Assembly: GCA_033557675.1 (NCBI GenBank)
Contig: JAWQRM010000209.1
Coordinates: 1 to 26,505, forward strand
Reading direction: 5' to 3'
DNA: 26,505 nucleotides
DNA from: Coptodactyla brooksi
Taxonomy: Eukaryota; Arthropoda; Insecta; Coleoptera; Scarabaeidae
In this document: positions 9,696 to 18,625 of the stretch, one piece after another
How the letters are laid out: every line of letters starts with the position of its first letter
How positions within the stretch are numbered: position 1 is the first letter of the stretch
Notes under the pieces: generated by a model
What the model saw: the letters and a program-made list of their open reading frames with translations, nothing else
Told to the model about the DNA's origin: nothing
Database searches by the model: none
Position numbers and translations under genes: made by a program

Positions 9696-11327
9696 CTTTT
9701 TTCCCTTGCAGTCATTTTAAGACTACTCCTTGGACTTTCCGGCGTATACTCCTCCAACTCGGACGATTGTTGTGACGACAGCCCGTCCAAGTCGATCGTG
9801 TAGGTTTTATAACGCTCCTTAGAGATATTCCTGCGTTCTTTCGGTGTCAGGGCGGTCCGCTGCTTCTTCGGGGTCGACTCATTGCTGCTCAGATCGCTCC
9901 CCAAAGGCGTAATGCTGTTCGCGTCAGAAAATAGCGTGGCATCGTTATCCAAATACGTGCGGCAGTCCTCAAAGTGTTCCGTTTCGGTCCCGATGGCTTC
10001 GGTAGGGATGTCGGCCAGGGAATTGCACAAATCGGTGATGTCGTTAAAGATTGAGGGGGGATTTATATTTTCGATTTCGGAACAAACGTACGGGACCCTG
10101 ACGTTGAACATTGGATGGACAAACTGCCTGCTCTCCGAGACGATTCCGTTTATCAAAAAGTCTGCCTTTATGTCGGCGATTTCGCTCTGTAGTGAGGCGA
10201 CACTCGTCATGGACCCTTCCAGATCTAAGAGGTCGACGTCGGCCATCAACGACGGTGGGTTCATGTGGTCTAAATTCGATATGCTGTTGTTTTCTAGCGA
10301 TTCCAAGCTGGTCGCTTGGTTTAGGGAATTGCTCAGCGCCTTTCGAATCATCAAATTCGGTAACGATTTTTTGCGCATCATTAATTTAGGGCTACGGTTC
10401 GCTTTCGGCTCCAATTCGTGAATCGAACTGGTTAATGAATTTAGATGGGATGGTGGTTGGATCGAATCCAAGTCCAAAGGGCCCACGCTATGCGCCATTG
10501 CCTCAATTTTAAACGTCGCCGCTATCCGTGTCGCTTCCATTGCGATCAATGTCGATTCAGTTAACGTGCTTAAGTCCGATGAAAAATCTGATTTGTATGG
10601 TTCGTCTTTAGCTTCCTCCCTTCTCCCGTTGTCGCTAAATGTGATAAGCTGCGGGATAGAGCCCGACATGCTCGGGAATGAAACGTCGTTAGGCGACACG
10701 TCGGTCCACGTATCGCCGTCCGTAACCGAATTCTGAAAATCCTTATCTTTCTCCATGCGCGATTGCGCCTGTAAGACAAGCTCGGCCGTGAACCGGTCCA
10801 ATGACTCGATCATCGCATCCGGATCCAGCATCCTGTTATTGATCTTGTCGTTATCCTTCTCGGATTCCGTTTCGTCCTCTGCAGTTTCCCCCCGCGCGTC
10901 GTCATCACACCCATTCCTCCTTCGTTCCGCCAAAGTGTTCTCTCTTTCTGACCTGAAACGTTCGTCCCTCGTCTGATTTCCGCCTGCGTCTGACTCGTCT
11001 ACGTCTGCCGTCCGTGCTGGGGGTGCGGGACGTTCGGCGCCTCGCTCGGTGAGCGGAGGGGTGTTCGCGACAGCAGACGCAGCAAGTGCGTTTTTTGAAT
11101 CGGGGTCCCGGTCCGGCTGCGGCTTTAGGTCGTAGCCACTGCCCGCCTCAGACTTGCTCTTCGGCATGCCCGACGAGATGCACTGCTCCAGCAGCGCCTG
11201 CTCGTTCTCGACCGACCCCACCGAGTCGACACTCAGCGACGACAGCGATTCCTGACCGGAGAGGTTCGACTGGTTTGGCTTGGATGTGCCACTCGAAGCA
11301 TGATTGTTCAACGACGGTGGTTTCATA
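9696..11327 (-). CDS. Apc: Apc exon 12: degenerate 20-residue repeat, SAMP3 and long acidic region
   Basis: Residues 1309-1853. It starts SMKPPSLNNHASSG, then a remnant of the last 20-residue repeat, SGQESLSSLSVDS (1332-1344), and SAMP3, EQALLEQCISSGMPKSKS (about 1350-1367). Human 20R7-SAMP3 (SSLSSLSIDSEDDLLQECIS, from memory) is equally tight. A highly charged stretch follows, then conserved insect-type blocks: WTDVSPNDVSFPSMSGS (about 1516-1532), GPLDLDSIQPPSHLNSLTSS (human TLDLKDIQRP), and MRKKSLPNLMIRKALSNSL. The acceptor is TTTTGTAG/TATGAA; the donor is AAAAAAG/GTAACA, phase 2. GC content and codon use are clearly higher than in the flanking introns. The TAA that ends the uninterrupted frame lies inside the donor. 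Confidence 0.96.
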
Positions 11328-11599
11328 CTACAAAAAAAATATATATATATGTCTATCTTTTTAAATTGCAGACTAACTAGGGACGTTATTTCGTACACAG
11401 GATGGTAAACTCAAAACCTATAATAGCACCTTACTATATTGAAATATTACTAGTATTATGCACACCAAGAGATGTATTCTGTTATTCAAAATCAAGTCTG
11501 TGGGTGTGATACAACAATTAAATAAAGTTATCAAACAAACAGTGTGAAGTCAGACTTATAATAATAATAAAGTAATCTGAAAACTTAACTAACATATAC

Positions 11600-11733
11600 T
11601 CCTGTCCCTGTAGAGTAGTCCCATAAAAATTTTAGTATTGATTTGTGTAAGCAATGGAATCGAGTAACATATAAGAGATTCAGAAAAAGTTGGGTAGACA
11701 TCACCGTAATCTGGACCATGTGTTTTAGCCGCC
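11600..11733 (+). repeat. Direct copy of the inner part of the palindrome arm
   Basis: It contains AAAAAGTTGGGTAGACATCA and AAAATTTTAGTATTGATTTG, repeated in direct orientation at about 12556-12710 and inverted at 14040-14215. It abuts the outer edge of the left palindrome arm, so the same block sits at both ends of that arm. Confidence 0.8.
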
Positions 11734-12762
11734 ATTTTATCATTACATTAAAATCACAACAAGCCCCCATTATATACATTTTTATAACCTCATATGACTT
11801 TATTAATGCGCGATTTGGTGCAGCATCCAACCCAACCCAACCAAATGTTGAATGAAGTGATATGCAGTCAGGCACCTTTCAAAAACAACAGGACACCTTT
11901 CAAGAGCTGTCCCAGTAATTTCCTGTAACAATACGGTGCAGGAAGGGAACATCCTCTGCCTGAAACCGTATCAAGTGCTGAAGACAATCCCATTCGTGTG
12001 GCTTAATTTATGTCCCAGTTAGAGGGCTTGTTACCTTACTTATTAAACTATCTACATACAATATACAACTTAATGATCATCACATCTCTGATCACAAACT
12101 AATGAAGATCCCCATACAGTTCTCAAAATCAAAACATAAAATTGAAGATGTATTAGACTAAGTATAAAATTTATTATGCCTACATACACTCACATCTAAC
12201 ATACCTTCCAAGTATATGTGGACAGGCAAGAAAAGGAGATATTAATAACCTGCAAGTGGCACAGAACAAAGTTTTAAAAATAGTACTCAATAAGTCAAAT
12301 CGAACACCTACCCCGCGAACGTACAAGAAATTTAAAAATTCATATCCCGGAATGCTTGTTAATTTTTTCTTTATATTTTCCAGCTATTCTTTAATGCTTG
12401 CTGTAAATTGGCCTCTTTTCTTCAGTTTTTGTTGTCATTCTATGTATAGTTGTCAGCATCCATTGTAGTATGTCCGCATTACCTTGAAAATGCAGTTTAC
12501 ATTTATTCCGCGAGAGTACTGTAGGTTTTGCTGCTCTGTATAACGTGCACTATATTAATACAGTCCCTGTACTGGAGTCCAGTAAAAATTTTAATACTGA
12601 TTTGTCTAATCAACAAAATCAAGTGTAGTACATATAGGAGAGTCAGAAAAAGTTGGGTAGACATCACCATATTCTGGACCGGGTGTTTTAGACGCTATGT
12701 TCCAAAATGGTCGACACTGATTTTATTTTGTATATATTTCTACTCATGTGACAGTCATACTC
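11734..12762 (+). repeat. Left arm of a ~3.4 kb inverted repeat (Apc intron 11)
   Basis: This is complementary along its length to 14011-15102 with scattered substitutions and short indels. Matching points include ATAACCTCATATGACTTTAT against ATAAAGTCACATGAGGTTAT, the retrotransposon-like stretch at 12236-12330, and ATAGGAGAGTCAGAAAAAGT against its complement near 14130. Inside the arm, the plus-strand frame VAQNKVLKIVLNKSNRTPTP resembles the C-terminal part of a non-LTR reverse transcriptase, and the same segment recurs, more complete, at 16560-16740. The arm is therefore partly old retrotransposon. Confidence 0.9.
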
Positions 12763-12839
12763 ATCATTTAGGTGTCTATATAAAAGGTGTTAAGGTCAAG
12801 AAACGGATTAAGCTGATTTGTGAAGTTGCCTGACTGCTA

Positions 12840-13800
12840 TTTATTAAAGAATTGAGCAACCAAGAACAGAAGGATATGCTAGCTTTCAAAAGTATATTTG
12901 ATCAATTGTGAACTAATACAAGCAACTGCAAGAGAATGAAATTAGTAGACTTTGTGTTTGACAGCTACATTGAGCAGTACTCTTATTTCTATACAGATAG
13001 ATTCTGGTCTTCAAGTAAAAACAAAGAGATGCTCCAATTGGCTACTGCTACTCGTTTCATTGAAAAGGCAAAAATGACTCGCTACAGTGCTAGGTGGAAC
13101 CATCACAGTAGACAATGACAACAGGGATGCACTAATAGTAATGAACAAAGAAGTTCAAATTTGCTCGGACCTTCAAACCTTTGTTGAAGCAGATAGCAGA
13201 ATTATAATCCACCTGTTCCATGCTGTCCAATAGGGCATAACATACCTTAGTGCTATAAAAAGACGCTAATGTCGTTGTTCTCATCCTTCGATATATATTT
13301 CAACCATTCAGTAATGAATTGCAAGAATTGTGTATCGAAGTGGGAGTGGGTGATAAAATGCGCCATGTTTGCAACACTTTAATTAAGGGCCACATACCTA
13401 CAGGTTGTGATGTCACAAGTAACAAAACCGTCTGCACTAAAAGCATCACCAAAAACTTCACTACTTCGATTTGCAGAAGATAATACTCTGTCTGAAAAAA
13501 CACTTGACAAACCACAGGAACACATTGTTCAAGTTTTACATCATCAAAGCGTAAATCAAAGTGTAAGACATATGATGAACTTCATTATTCATTACACAAG
13601 CAGAAACACATATCAGAGTTACCATCTTTTTCAATAAGAAATGGGCATATCCGAAGTTGCTTTTTTGTTTTATGAGAATGCTTAAATGTTATCAAATGCT
13701 ATCACAAAGCTGTTCTCCTGATAACATGCCTGCAGCTGACAGATTATGGATGGTGCAAAGATGCAAATGGTGTGAAAGAGCCTGATTTGTGCATTAGTAA
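12840..13800 (+). pseudogene. Broken ORF of an uncharacterised repeat-associated family (TGCDVTS motif)
   Basis: Plus-strand pieces in changing frames: LVDFVFDSYIEQYSYFYTDR and FWSSSKNKEMLQLATATRF (12939-13070); GGTITVDNDNRDALIVMNKE ... TFVEADSRIIIHLFHAVQ (13092-13232); a VVVLILRYI piece (about 13270-13300); NELQELCIEVGVGDKMRHVC ... HIPTGCDVTS (13315-13420); then ALKASPKTSLLRFAEDNTLS ... IVQVLHHQS (about 13437-13548). The order 'EADSRII', 'DTDVxVLxL', 'GVGDK', 'TGCDVTSK' is one I recall from many unannotated proteins repeated in insect and cnidarian genomes. No function is known to me. Stops and frameshifts show it is dead. It occupies the spacer of the large inverted repeat. Confidence 0.65.
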
Positions 13801-14010
13801 AATGCAAAAATATTAAATATTTAATAAAAATTTAATGCATAATAAATTCCTTCTAAACTATTAAAACAGTGCAGTTGTACAACATGTGATACTAGTAGGT
13901 GCAAATGTAAATTATATATTAATAATGTATTTGACGTGAGGCACAGAGTATTGTAAATGTGGTGAACAATGTAAAATATAGACTGAGAAAAAAGTATGTT
14001 AGTTTTACAC

Positions 14011-15102
14011 TCAGTATGACTGTTACAGGAGCAGAAATATATACAAAATAAAACTGGTGTCGGCCATTTTGGAAAATGGTGTCTAAGACACCCGGTCTAG
14101 AATATGGTGATGTCTACCCAACTTTTTCTGACTCTCCTATATGTACTACACTTGATTCTGTTGATTAGACAAATCAGTATTAAAATTTTTACTGGACTCC
14201 AGTACAGGGACTGTATTAATATACTGCACATTATACAGAGCACCAAAACCTATAGTACTCTCGCGGAATAAATGTAAACTGCATTTTCAAGGTAATGCGG
14301 ACATACTACAATGGATGTTGACAACTATACATCCGATGACAACAAAAACTGAAGAAAAGAGGCCAATTTACAGAAGGCATTCAAGAATAGCAGGAAAATA
14401 TAAAGAAAAAATTAACAAGCATTCCGGGATATGAATTTTTTAATTTCTTGTACCTTTGCGGAGTAGGTGTTCGATTTGACTTATTGAGTACTATTTTTAA
14501 AACTTTGTTCTGTGCCACTTGCAGGTTATTGATATCTCCTTTTCTTGCCTGTCCACATATACTTGGAAGGTATGTTAGATGTGAGTGTATGTAGGCATAA
14601 TAAATTTTATACTTAGTCTAATACATATTCAATTTTATATTTTAGTTTTGAGAACTGTATGGGGATCTTCATTAGTTTGTGATCAGAGACGTGATGATCA
14701 TTAAGTTGTATATTGTATGTAGGTAGTTTAATAAGTAAGGTAGCAAGCCCTCTAACTGGGACATAAATTAAGCCACACGAATGGGATTCTCTTCAGCACT
14801 TGATACGGTTTCAGGCAGAGGATGTTCCCTTCCTGCGCCGTATTGTTACAGGAAATGACTGGGACTGCTCTTGAAAGGTGTCCTGTTATTTTTGAAAGGT
14901 ACCTGACCACATATCGCTTCATTAATGCATGATTTAGTACAATGGTTTTGATAGGAGGTATTGGAACATCCAACCCAACCCAAACCAATATTTGGTTGGG
15001 TTAGGTTGGATGCTGCACCAAATCATGCGTTAATAAAGTCACATGAGGTTATAAAAATGTATATAATGGGGGCTTCTGGTGATTTTAATGTAATGATAAA
15101 AT
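14011..15102 (-). repeat. Right arm of the ~3.4 kb inverted repeat (Apc intron 11)
   Basis: Reverse complement of 11734-12762. It is about 60 bases longer because of an extra piece near 14925-14985 that includes a second CCAACCCAACCC motif and a local hairpin. The two arms are roughly 1 kb each and flank a 1.25 kb spacer. In the Apc pre-mRNA they could pair as a long imperfect double strand. Confidence 0.9.
14968..15011. repeat. CCAACCC/GGTTAGG hairpin at the palindrome's outer edge
   Basis: ATCCAACCCAACCCA at 14968-14982 pairs with TGGGTTAGGTTGGAT at 14997-15011 (one mismatch). The left outer arm near 11825-11842 carries the same CCAACCCAACC motif. The motif resembles, but is not, a run of the insect telomeric TTAGG unit. 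Confidence 0.75.
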
Positions 15103-15307
15103 GTCCAATAAAGTATGGATGCTCTGGAAATTCAACTGAATCTTGTTGCCATCTGATAAGGCCTTGTTGAGATATCGACACTGAACAAAAGTGAGAATAT
15201 CACATAAAGCATAAAGATGAGCATTCGCTGGGAGCTAGCAAAAAAACTGGCGCTTTTTTCCTATCAGGAGCTGCAGGGAAACCACATATAAAAAAAAATT
15301 TTTCGTA

Positions 15308-15359
15308 CATTTCTTAATGTCATACGAAAAAAGAGTTTTTCGTATGACATTAAGAAATG
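15308..15359. repeat. Perfect 24-bp hairpin with AGAG loop
   Basis: Arms 15308-15331 and 15336-15359 are perfect complements around AGAG; the left arm begins CATTTCTTAATGTCATACG. It lies in intron 11, about 137 bases past the exon 11 donor. It could be a tiny foldback element or a structured RNA. Confidence 0.9.
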
Positions 15360-15495
15360 AATGTCGAGTTTTCTTAAATTTTTTTGCGAAGTAATTTCAA
15401 AAATATAAGCTTTCAAACACAGAGCTCAATTATTCTGATTCTTATAATAGATACTTAGAACGTTAGGTAAGGTAATAACTGGACATGTACATTAC

Positions 15496-16065
15496 CTTGC
15501 TAAACCAGCAATGCTGCCATCTACGGTTAAATCACTCAGACTAGACCTTAGCGAGAAGTGGCACGGACTATTTTCCACAGCAAATTTTTCTAATTCATCT
15601 TTAGCGCTCAGGTATGGCAATTTTCGGTCCTTAACCTCCAGTCTAGTGTTCGTGGTCGAGTAACTTTTCTCGGGCGTCCCTTTATTGAATAAGGATTGCT
15701 TCGAAGGTGTATGTTTCGGCTTCGCCTTCGGCATTCCGGACTGTATACATTCTGCCAAAATATTCTCGTTATCTCCCGATAAATTACTGCTGTCGTCCGA
15801 CATGTAATCTTTCACGTTGCAATTATTCTTCTTTTCGACCGGAATCGATAAGATGCTCAGATCGGATTGCGAACCGGCGTGGCTTAGAATGGCCGGTGTG
15901 TCTTCTGTGCAATAGGTTTTCAGCGTATCTCCACCACCGTTGTTACCTTCTTTTGCGGCGAACCTCCTCGGAAGGGGAATACCACTGCTCGGAGTTCGTT
16001 TCTGGATGTACTTGTAGGGTGATTTCGTCGTCGGGGGTGATTGTATAACATCGTCGGATTTGTGC
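15496..16065 (-). CDS. Apc: Apc exon 11: SGIP motif, 20-residue repeat, SAMP2, 20-residue repeat
   Basis: Residues 1119-1309. In order: a basic stretch with KRTPSSGIPLPRRF (about 1141-1154); a 20-residue repeat, LKTYCTEDTPAILSHAGSQS (1167-1186), lacking the usual FS core; an acidic run and SAMP2, NENILAECIQSGMPKAK (1218-1234); then another repeat, LEKFAVENSPCHFSLRSSLS (1277-1296). Human APC has the same succession (20R4, SAMP2, a repeat NFAIENTPVCFSHNSSLSS; from memory). The acceptor is CTTTGCAG/GCACAA and the donor TTAGCAAG/GTAATG. An apparent hydrophobic leader (FFMFIALYYFVAFSYVF) upstream of the acceptor is intron sequence, not protein. Intron 11, which follows, is the 4.2 kb repeat-filled one. 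Confidence 0.96.
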
Positions 16066-16289
16066 CTGCAAAGTTTCCGAAGAGTAAATACATACGAGAA
16101 TGCGACGAAGTAGTAGAGTGCGATAAACATAAAGAACATCGTTCCTAAGTAAAATGCGAAACGACCGGAATTGAAGAACGGTTAATTTTCGCGCGATTTT
16201 TTTAGAGAATTTGCACTTTGTTCGGGAGAATTTTGACAATCATTGACATATAACATGATAGCAATAAGCTGGACTTACAAACCACATCA

Positions 16290-17460
16290 CCTAGAGACGA
16301 CCAACTCTCATATTAATAATGAGTAGGTGTTGCACAGCACACGACTTTGTCTTACCTTGACCAACATCGAATTTTGCATATTTATTTTTTATAGGATTTT
16401 TAACATTTTTGACAAACAACATAAAAGATGGTAAAAGATTTATAGTATCTGGGAGATCATTAAACAACATCACTGCTTTGGTTGAGATCTTGTTTTCAAT
16501 ATTTGTTGTGTTTGGTAGTAAATGATGGTATTTAATGACACTATCCAGTCTTATGAGCTCCTGGATTTGAAGATTTTTAATTTGTTGTACATTTGCAGGG
16601 TAGGTGTTTTATTTAGCTTATTGAATATTATTTTAAAAATTTTGTCCTGTGCCGCTTGCAGGTTATTAATATCTCCTTTTCTTGCCTGTTCCCATATACT
16701 TGGAAGGTATGTTTAGATGTGAGCGTATGCAGGCATAATAAATTCTACATTTAGTCCTTAGATTCAATAGATGAGCATTTCTTCGTAGAAAGTAGGAAGT
16801 TTTATTTATTGTAGCTCTGACATCAGCAATGTGATCGTCGAAATTTAGTTTTTTATCATTATCATATTTCTTAATATAGTCGCACTTGGTTTCATTCAGT
16901 TTAATTCTATTTTGATTAGTCCGATAACTTATTGTTTAAATCATTTATACATGCACTGATCCTTGAGTGCTCCAAAACTTATCGAACTAATATCACTTTT
17001 TTATCACCAATTGTTGAAAATTGTTTTCTGTCCTTTAGCTAGCATGATAGAATATTCAGTTACACTCCAACTCCATCTCCTGTGCTGTGCAGCTTTTCTA
17101 ACATTGTACTGTGCTCTACTACATCAAACACTTTGCATAAGTCCAGGAACACAAGCATAACCACTTCCGTTTTTCTACATTGGTGCAAGTATCCTCTATC
17201 AAATTTGCAATAGCAGGCAGTGTCTTCTTCTTGGATCGAAAATCATGTTGTTGTGGATAAAGTCATTTTTTTGCAGAAGTTTAGGAAATCTTTGATGTAA
17301 TACTACCTCAATATTTTTAAGAAAATCGGTAAAACCAAAACTGGTCGATAATTGTTCATTTCCAATTTTTCCTCTTTTTTGAATGTAGGTATAAACCTCT
17401 TGCAAGTTTCAGCATCTCTAGAAATACTCCAATCTTAATATGTGAATTTATGAATGATGA
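16290..17460 (-). pseudogene. Non-LTR retrotransposon reverse transcriptase relic in Apc intron 10
   Basis: Minus-strand pieces in several frames: LYPQQHDFRSKKKTLPAIAN (about 17205-17270), VFLDLCKVFDVVEHSTMLEK (motif A, about 17095-17155), IWEQARKGDINNLQAAQDKI and FKIIFNKLNKTPTLQMYNKL (about 16575-16710), and FNDLPDTINLLPSFMLFVKN (about 16405-16465). These are the ordered landmarks of a CR1/Jockey-like ORF2. Motifs B and C (YADD) were not found, so the middle is lost. The 16560-16740 part is homologous to the palindrome arms of intron 11, showing that those arms derive partly from this family. Confidence 0.8.
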
Positions 17461-17851
17461 TATAAGAGTCATTATACATATATATTTAGTTTTAACATTA
17501 ATATTTAGTTTTAATATTTAGGTGACTAAATTTACGCATGTAATAATTAGGTAGTATAATGAAGAGATAGCATTATACTTAAACTAAGATTGCGCAGCGG
17601 CTCATTTGTTGTTGCGCTGGTATACCTTACTTAATTACAGACTGTTGAAAAGGTTTTGTTTATCATAATGTAATAATTTTTTAGTCAGTAAATGTCTTTG
17701 AAAATTGTCTTCTTATTCGCCGTTTAAAGGCACAAGCAATGTCAACATTTATTAACTTGACTTAACTTAAATTGACATAACTTAACAAATTTCTTTTGTA
17801 CTAGTCATCGGTGACTTGTGACGTAGTAAACGTATTAAAGTAATACCATAC
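17461..17851. other. Remaining part of Apc intron 10
   Basis: AT-rich, with short direct repeats such as TTAATATTTAGTTTTAA near 17495-17520 and TTGACTTAACTTAAATTGAC near 17757-17776. No exon or RNA gene was seen. Confidence 0.5.
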
Positions 17852-18072
17852 CTCCTATTTTGCATCCCGATATTTATACAATCAGCTAAGATATCATCGT
17901 CTCCCTCGTTTTCCGAAATATGCACCTCTGAATCCGAGCTAATGTTCGCCGGCTTCTCGGGTTCGACATCTTTCTTCTCTTCGTCTTGCTTCGCTTGATT
18001 TTCTGCGGTCGCGTTACTGTTTGCGTTTGCCGATAACGTGCTGCCACTATTTTGACTCGTCGGCGGAGAAAC
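17852..18072 (-). CDS. Apc: Apc exon 10: acidic linker and a divergent SAMP1 Axin-binding motif
   Basis: Residues 1046-1119. A low-complexity Ser/Asn/Ala/Glu linker (VSPPTSQNSGSTLSANANSN and following) leads to an acidic block and then DDDILADCINIGMQNR (1103-1118). This lies where human SAMP1 (EILEECIISAMPTKSSRK, from memory) is found, directly after 20R3. The hydrophobic-acidic helix start (ILADCI) and the Met are kept, but the signature reads IGMQ instead of SAMP. The acceptor is TATCGTAG/GTTTCT; the donor is AATAGGAG/GTATGG with phase 2. The intron on the exon 9 side is only 237 nt. In the family, SAMP motifs bind the RGS domain of Axin. Confidence 0.92.
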
Positions 18073-18309
18073 CTACGATAAAAAACAAAAATACAATCGC
18101 AAATAAAAGTTGAGTATATTTACTTTTCTATACGCAAAACGAAACAGTTGATGTACCAGGAACATTATAGATCAGTCAATTGAATTACGTTTCAATTAAC
18201 TTTATCAAACTAACAGATTAATAATAACTGATAATATAAAATACTCTATAATCTGTCTTATCTCGTACAAAAAATTAATTAAAAATGTAATTAAATAATA
18301 ATCCTTAAC

Positions 18310-18625
18310 CTTAGGCACTATCAAAGTCCCGGTACGATCCTCGTGTTCGTCAATCGTCAAGCTGCTTAAACTAGTTGCCGTGGAAAACTGCACTGGGGTG
18401 CTCTCCTCTTTAAACTTGGTAACGTTATCTTCGAAAATGCTAGGTTTCTGTATGCTGCGTGGCGCGGGCTGTGGCCTGCCGTCAGCAGCAGTTCTTTGGC
18501 ATAAGACGGAAGCCCGTGACGTAGAAGGATACTCGATAATGCCTTTTCTCGGACGTGGGCTTGGAGGCATCGTTTGAGATGGCGAATCAGGTATATCAGG
18601 TGAAACTACTCCGCTCGTAAATCGA
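18310..18625 (-). CDS. Apc: Apc exon 9: sequence B (beta-catenin inhibitory domain) and a 20-residue repeat
   Basis: Residues 940-1045. It opens with SRFTSGVVSPDIPDSPSQTM and PPSPRPRKG, the counterpart of human SGIISPSDLPDSPGQTMPPS (from memory), known as sequence B or the beta-catenin inhibitory domain. A proline- and basic-rich linker follows, then a 20-residue repeat, TKFKEESTPVQFSTATSLSS (1009-1028), resembling human 20R3. The acceptor is TTTTCAG/TCGATT, the donor CCTAAG/GTTAAG; the phases fit exons 8 and 10. The donor is weaker than its neighbours (GTTAAG). The frame runs on beyond the donor as YYLITFLINF and so on, which is intron read-through rather than a membrane segment. Confidence 0.95.

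Noticed and set aside
9882..10421. Long plus-strand frames within exon 12 (and similar ones over exons 7 and 13)
   Set aside because: These are antisense shadows of GC-richer coding exons; their peptides are unlike any family, while the minus strand matches APC.
11734..15102. Two converging host genes in intron 11
   Set aside because: The open stretches are short, frame-broken and mirror each other across the inverted repeat; they are retrotransposon and relic-ORF pieces.
15492..16139. Possible membrane protein: hydrophobic leader FFMFIALYYFVAFSYVF before the exon 11 sequence
   Set aside because: The leader lies upstream of a good acceptor (CTTTGCAG) whose phase fits exon 10. It is intron read-through.
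16065..16239. 98-codon minus-strand frame overlapping exon 11
   Set aside because: It reads the same DNA in a different frame from the SAMP/20-residue repeats and shows only Arg/Ser-rich noise.
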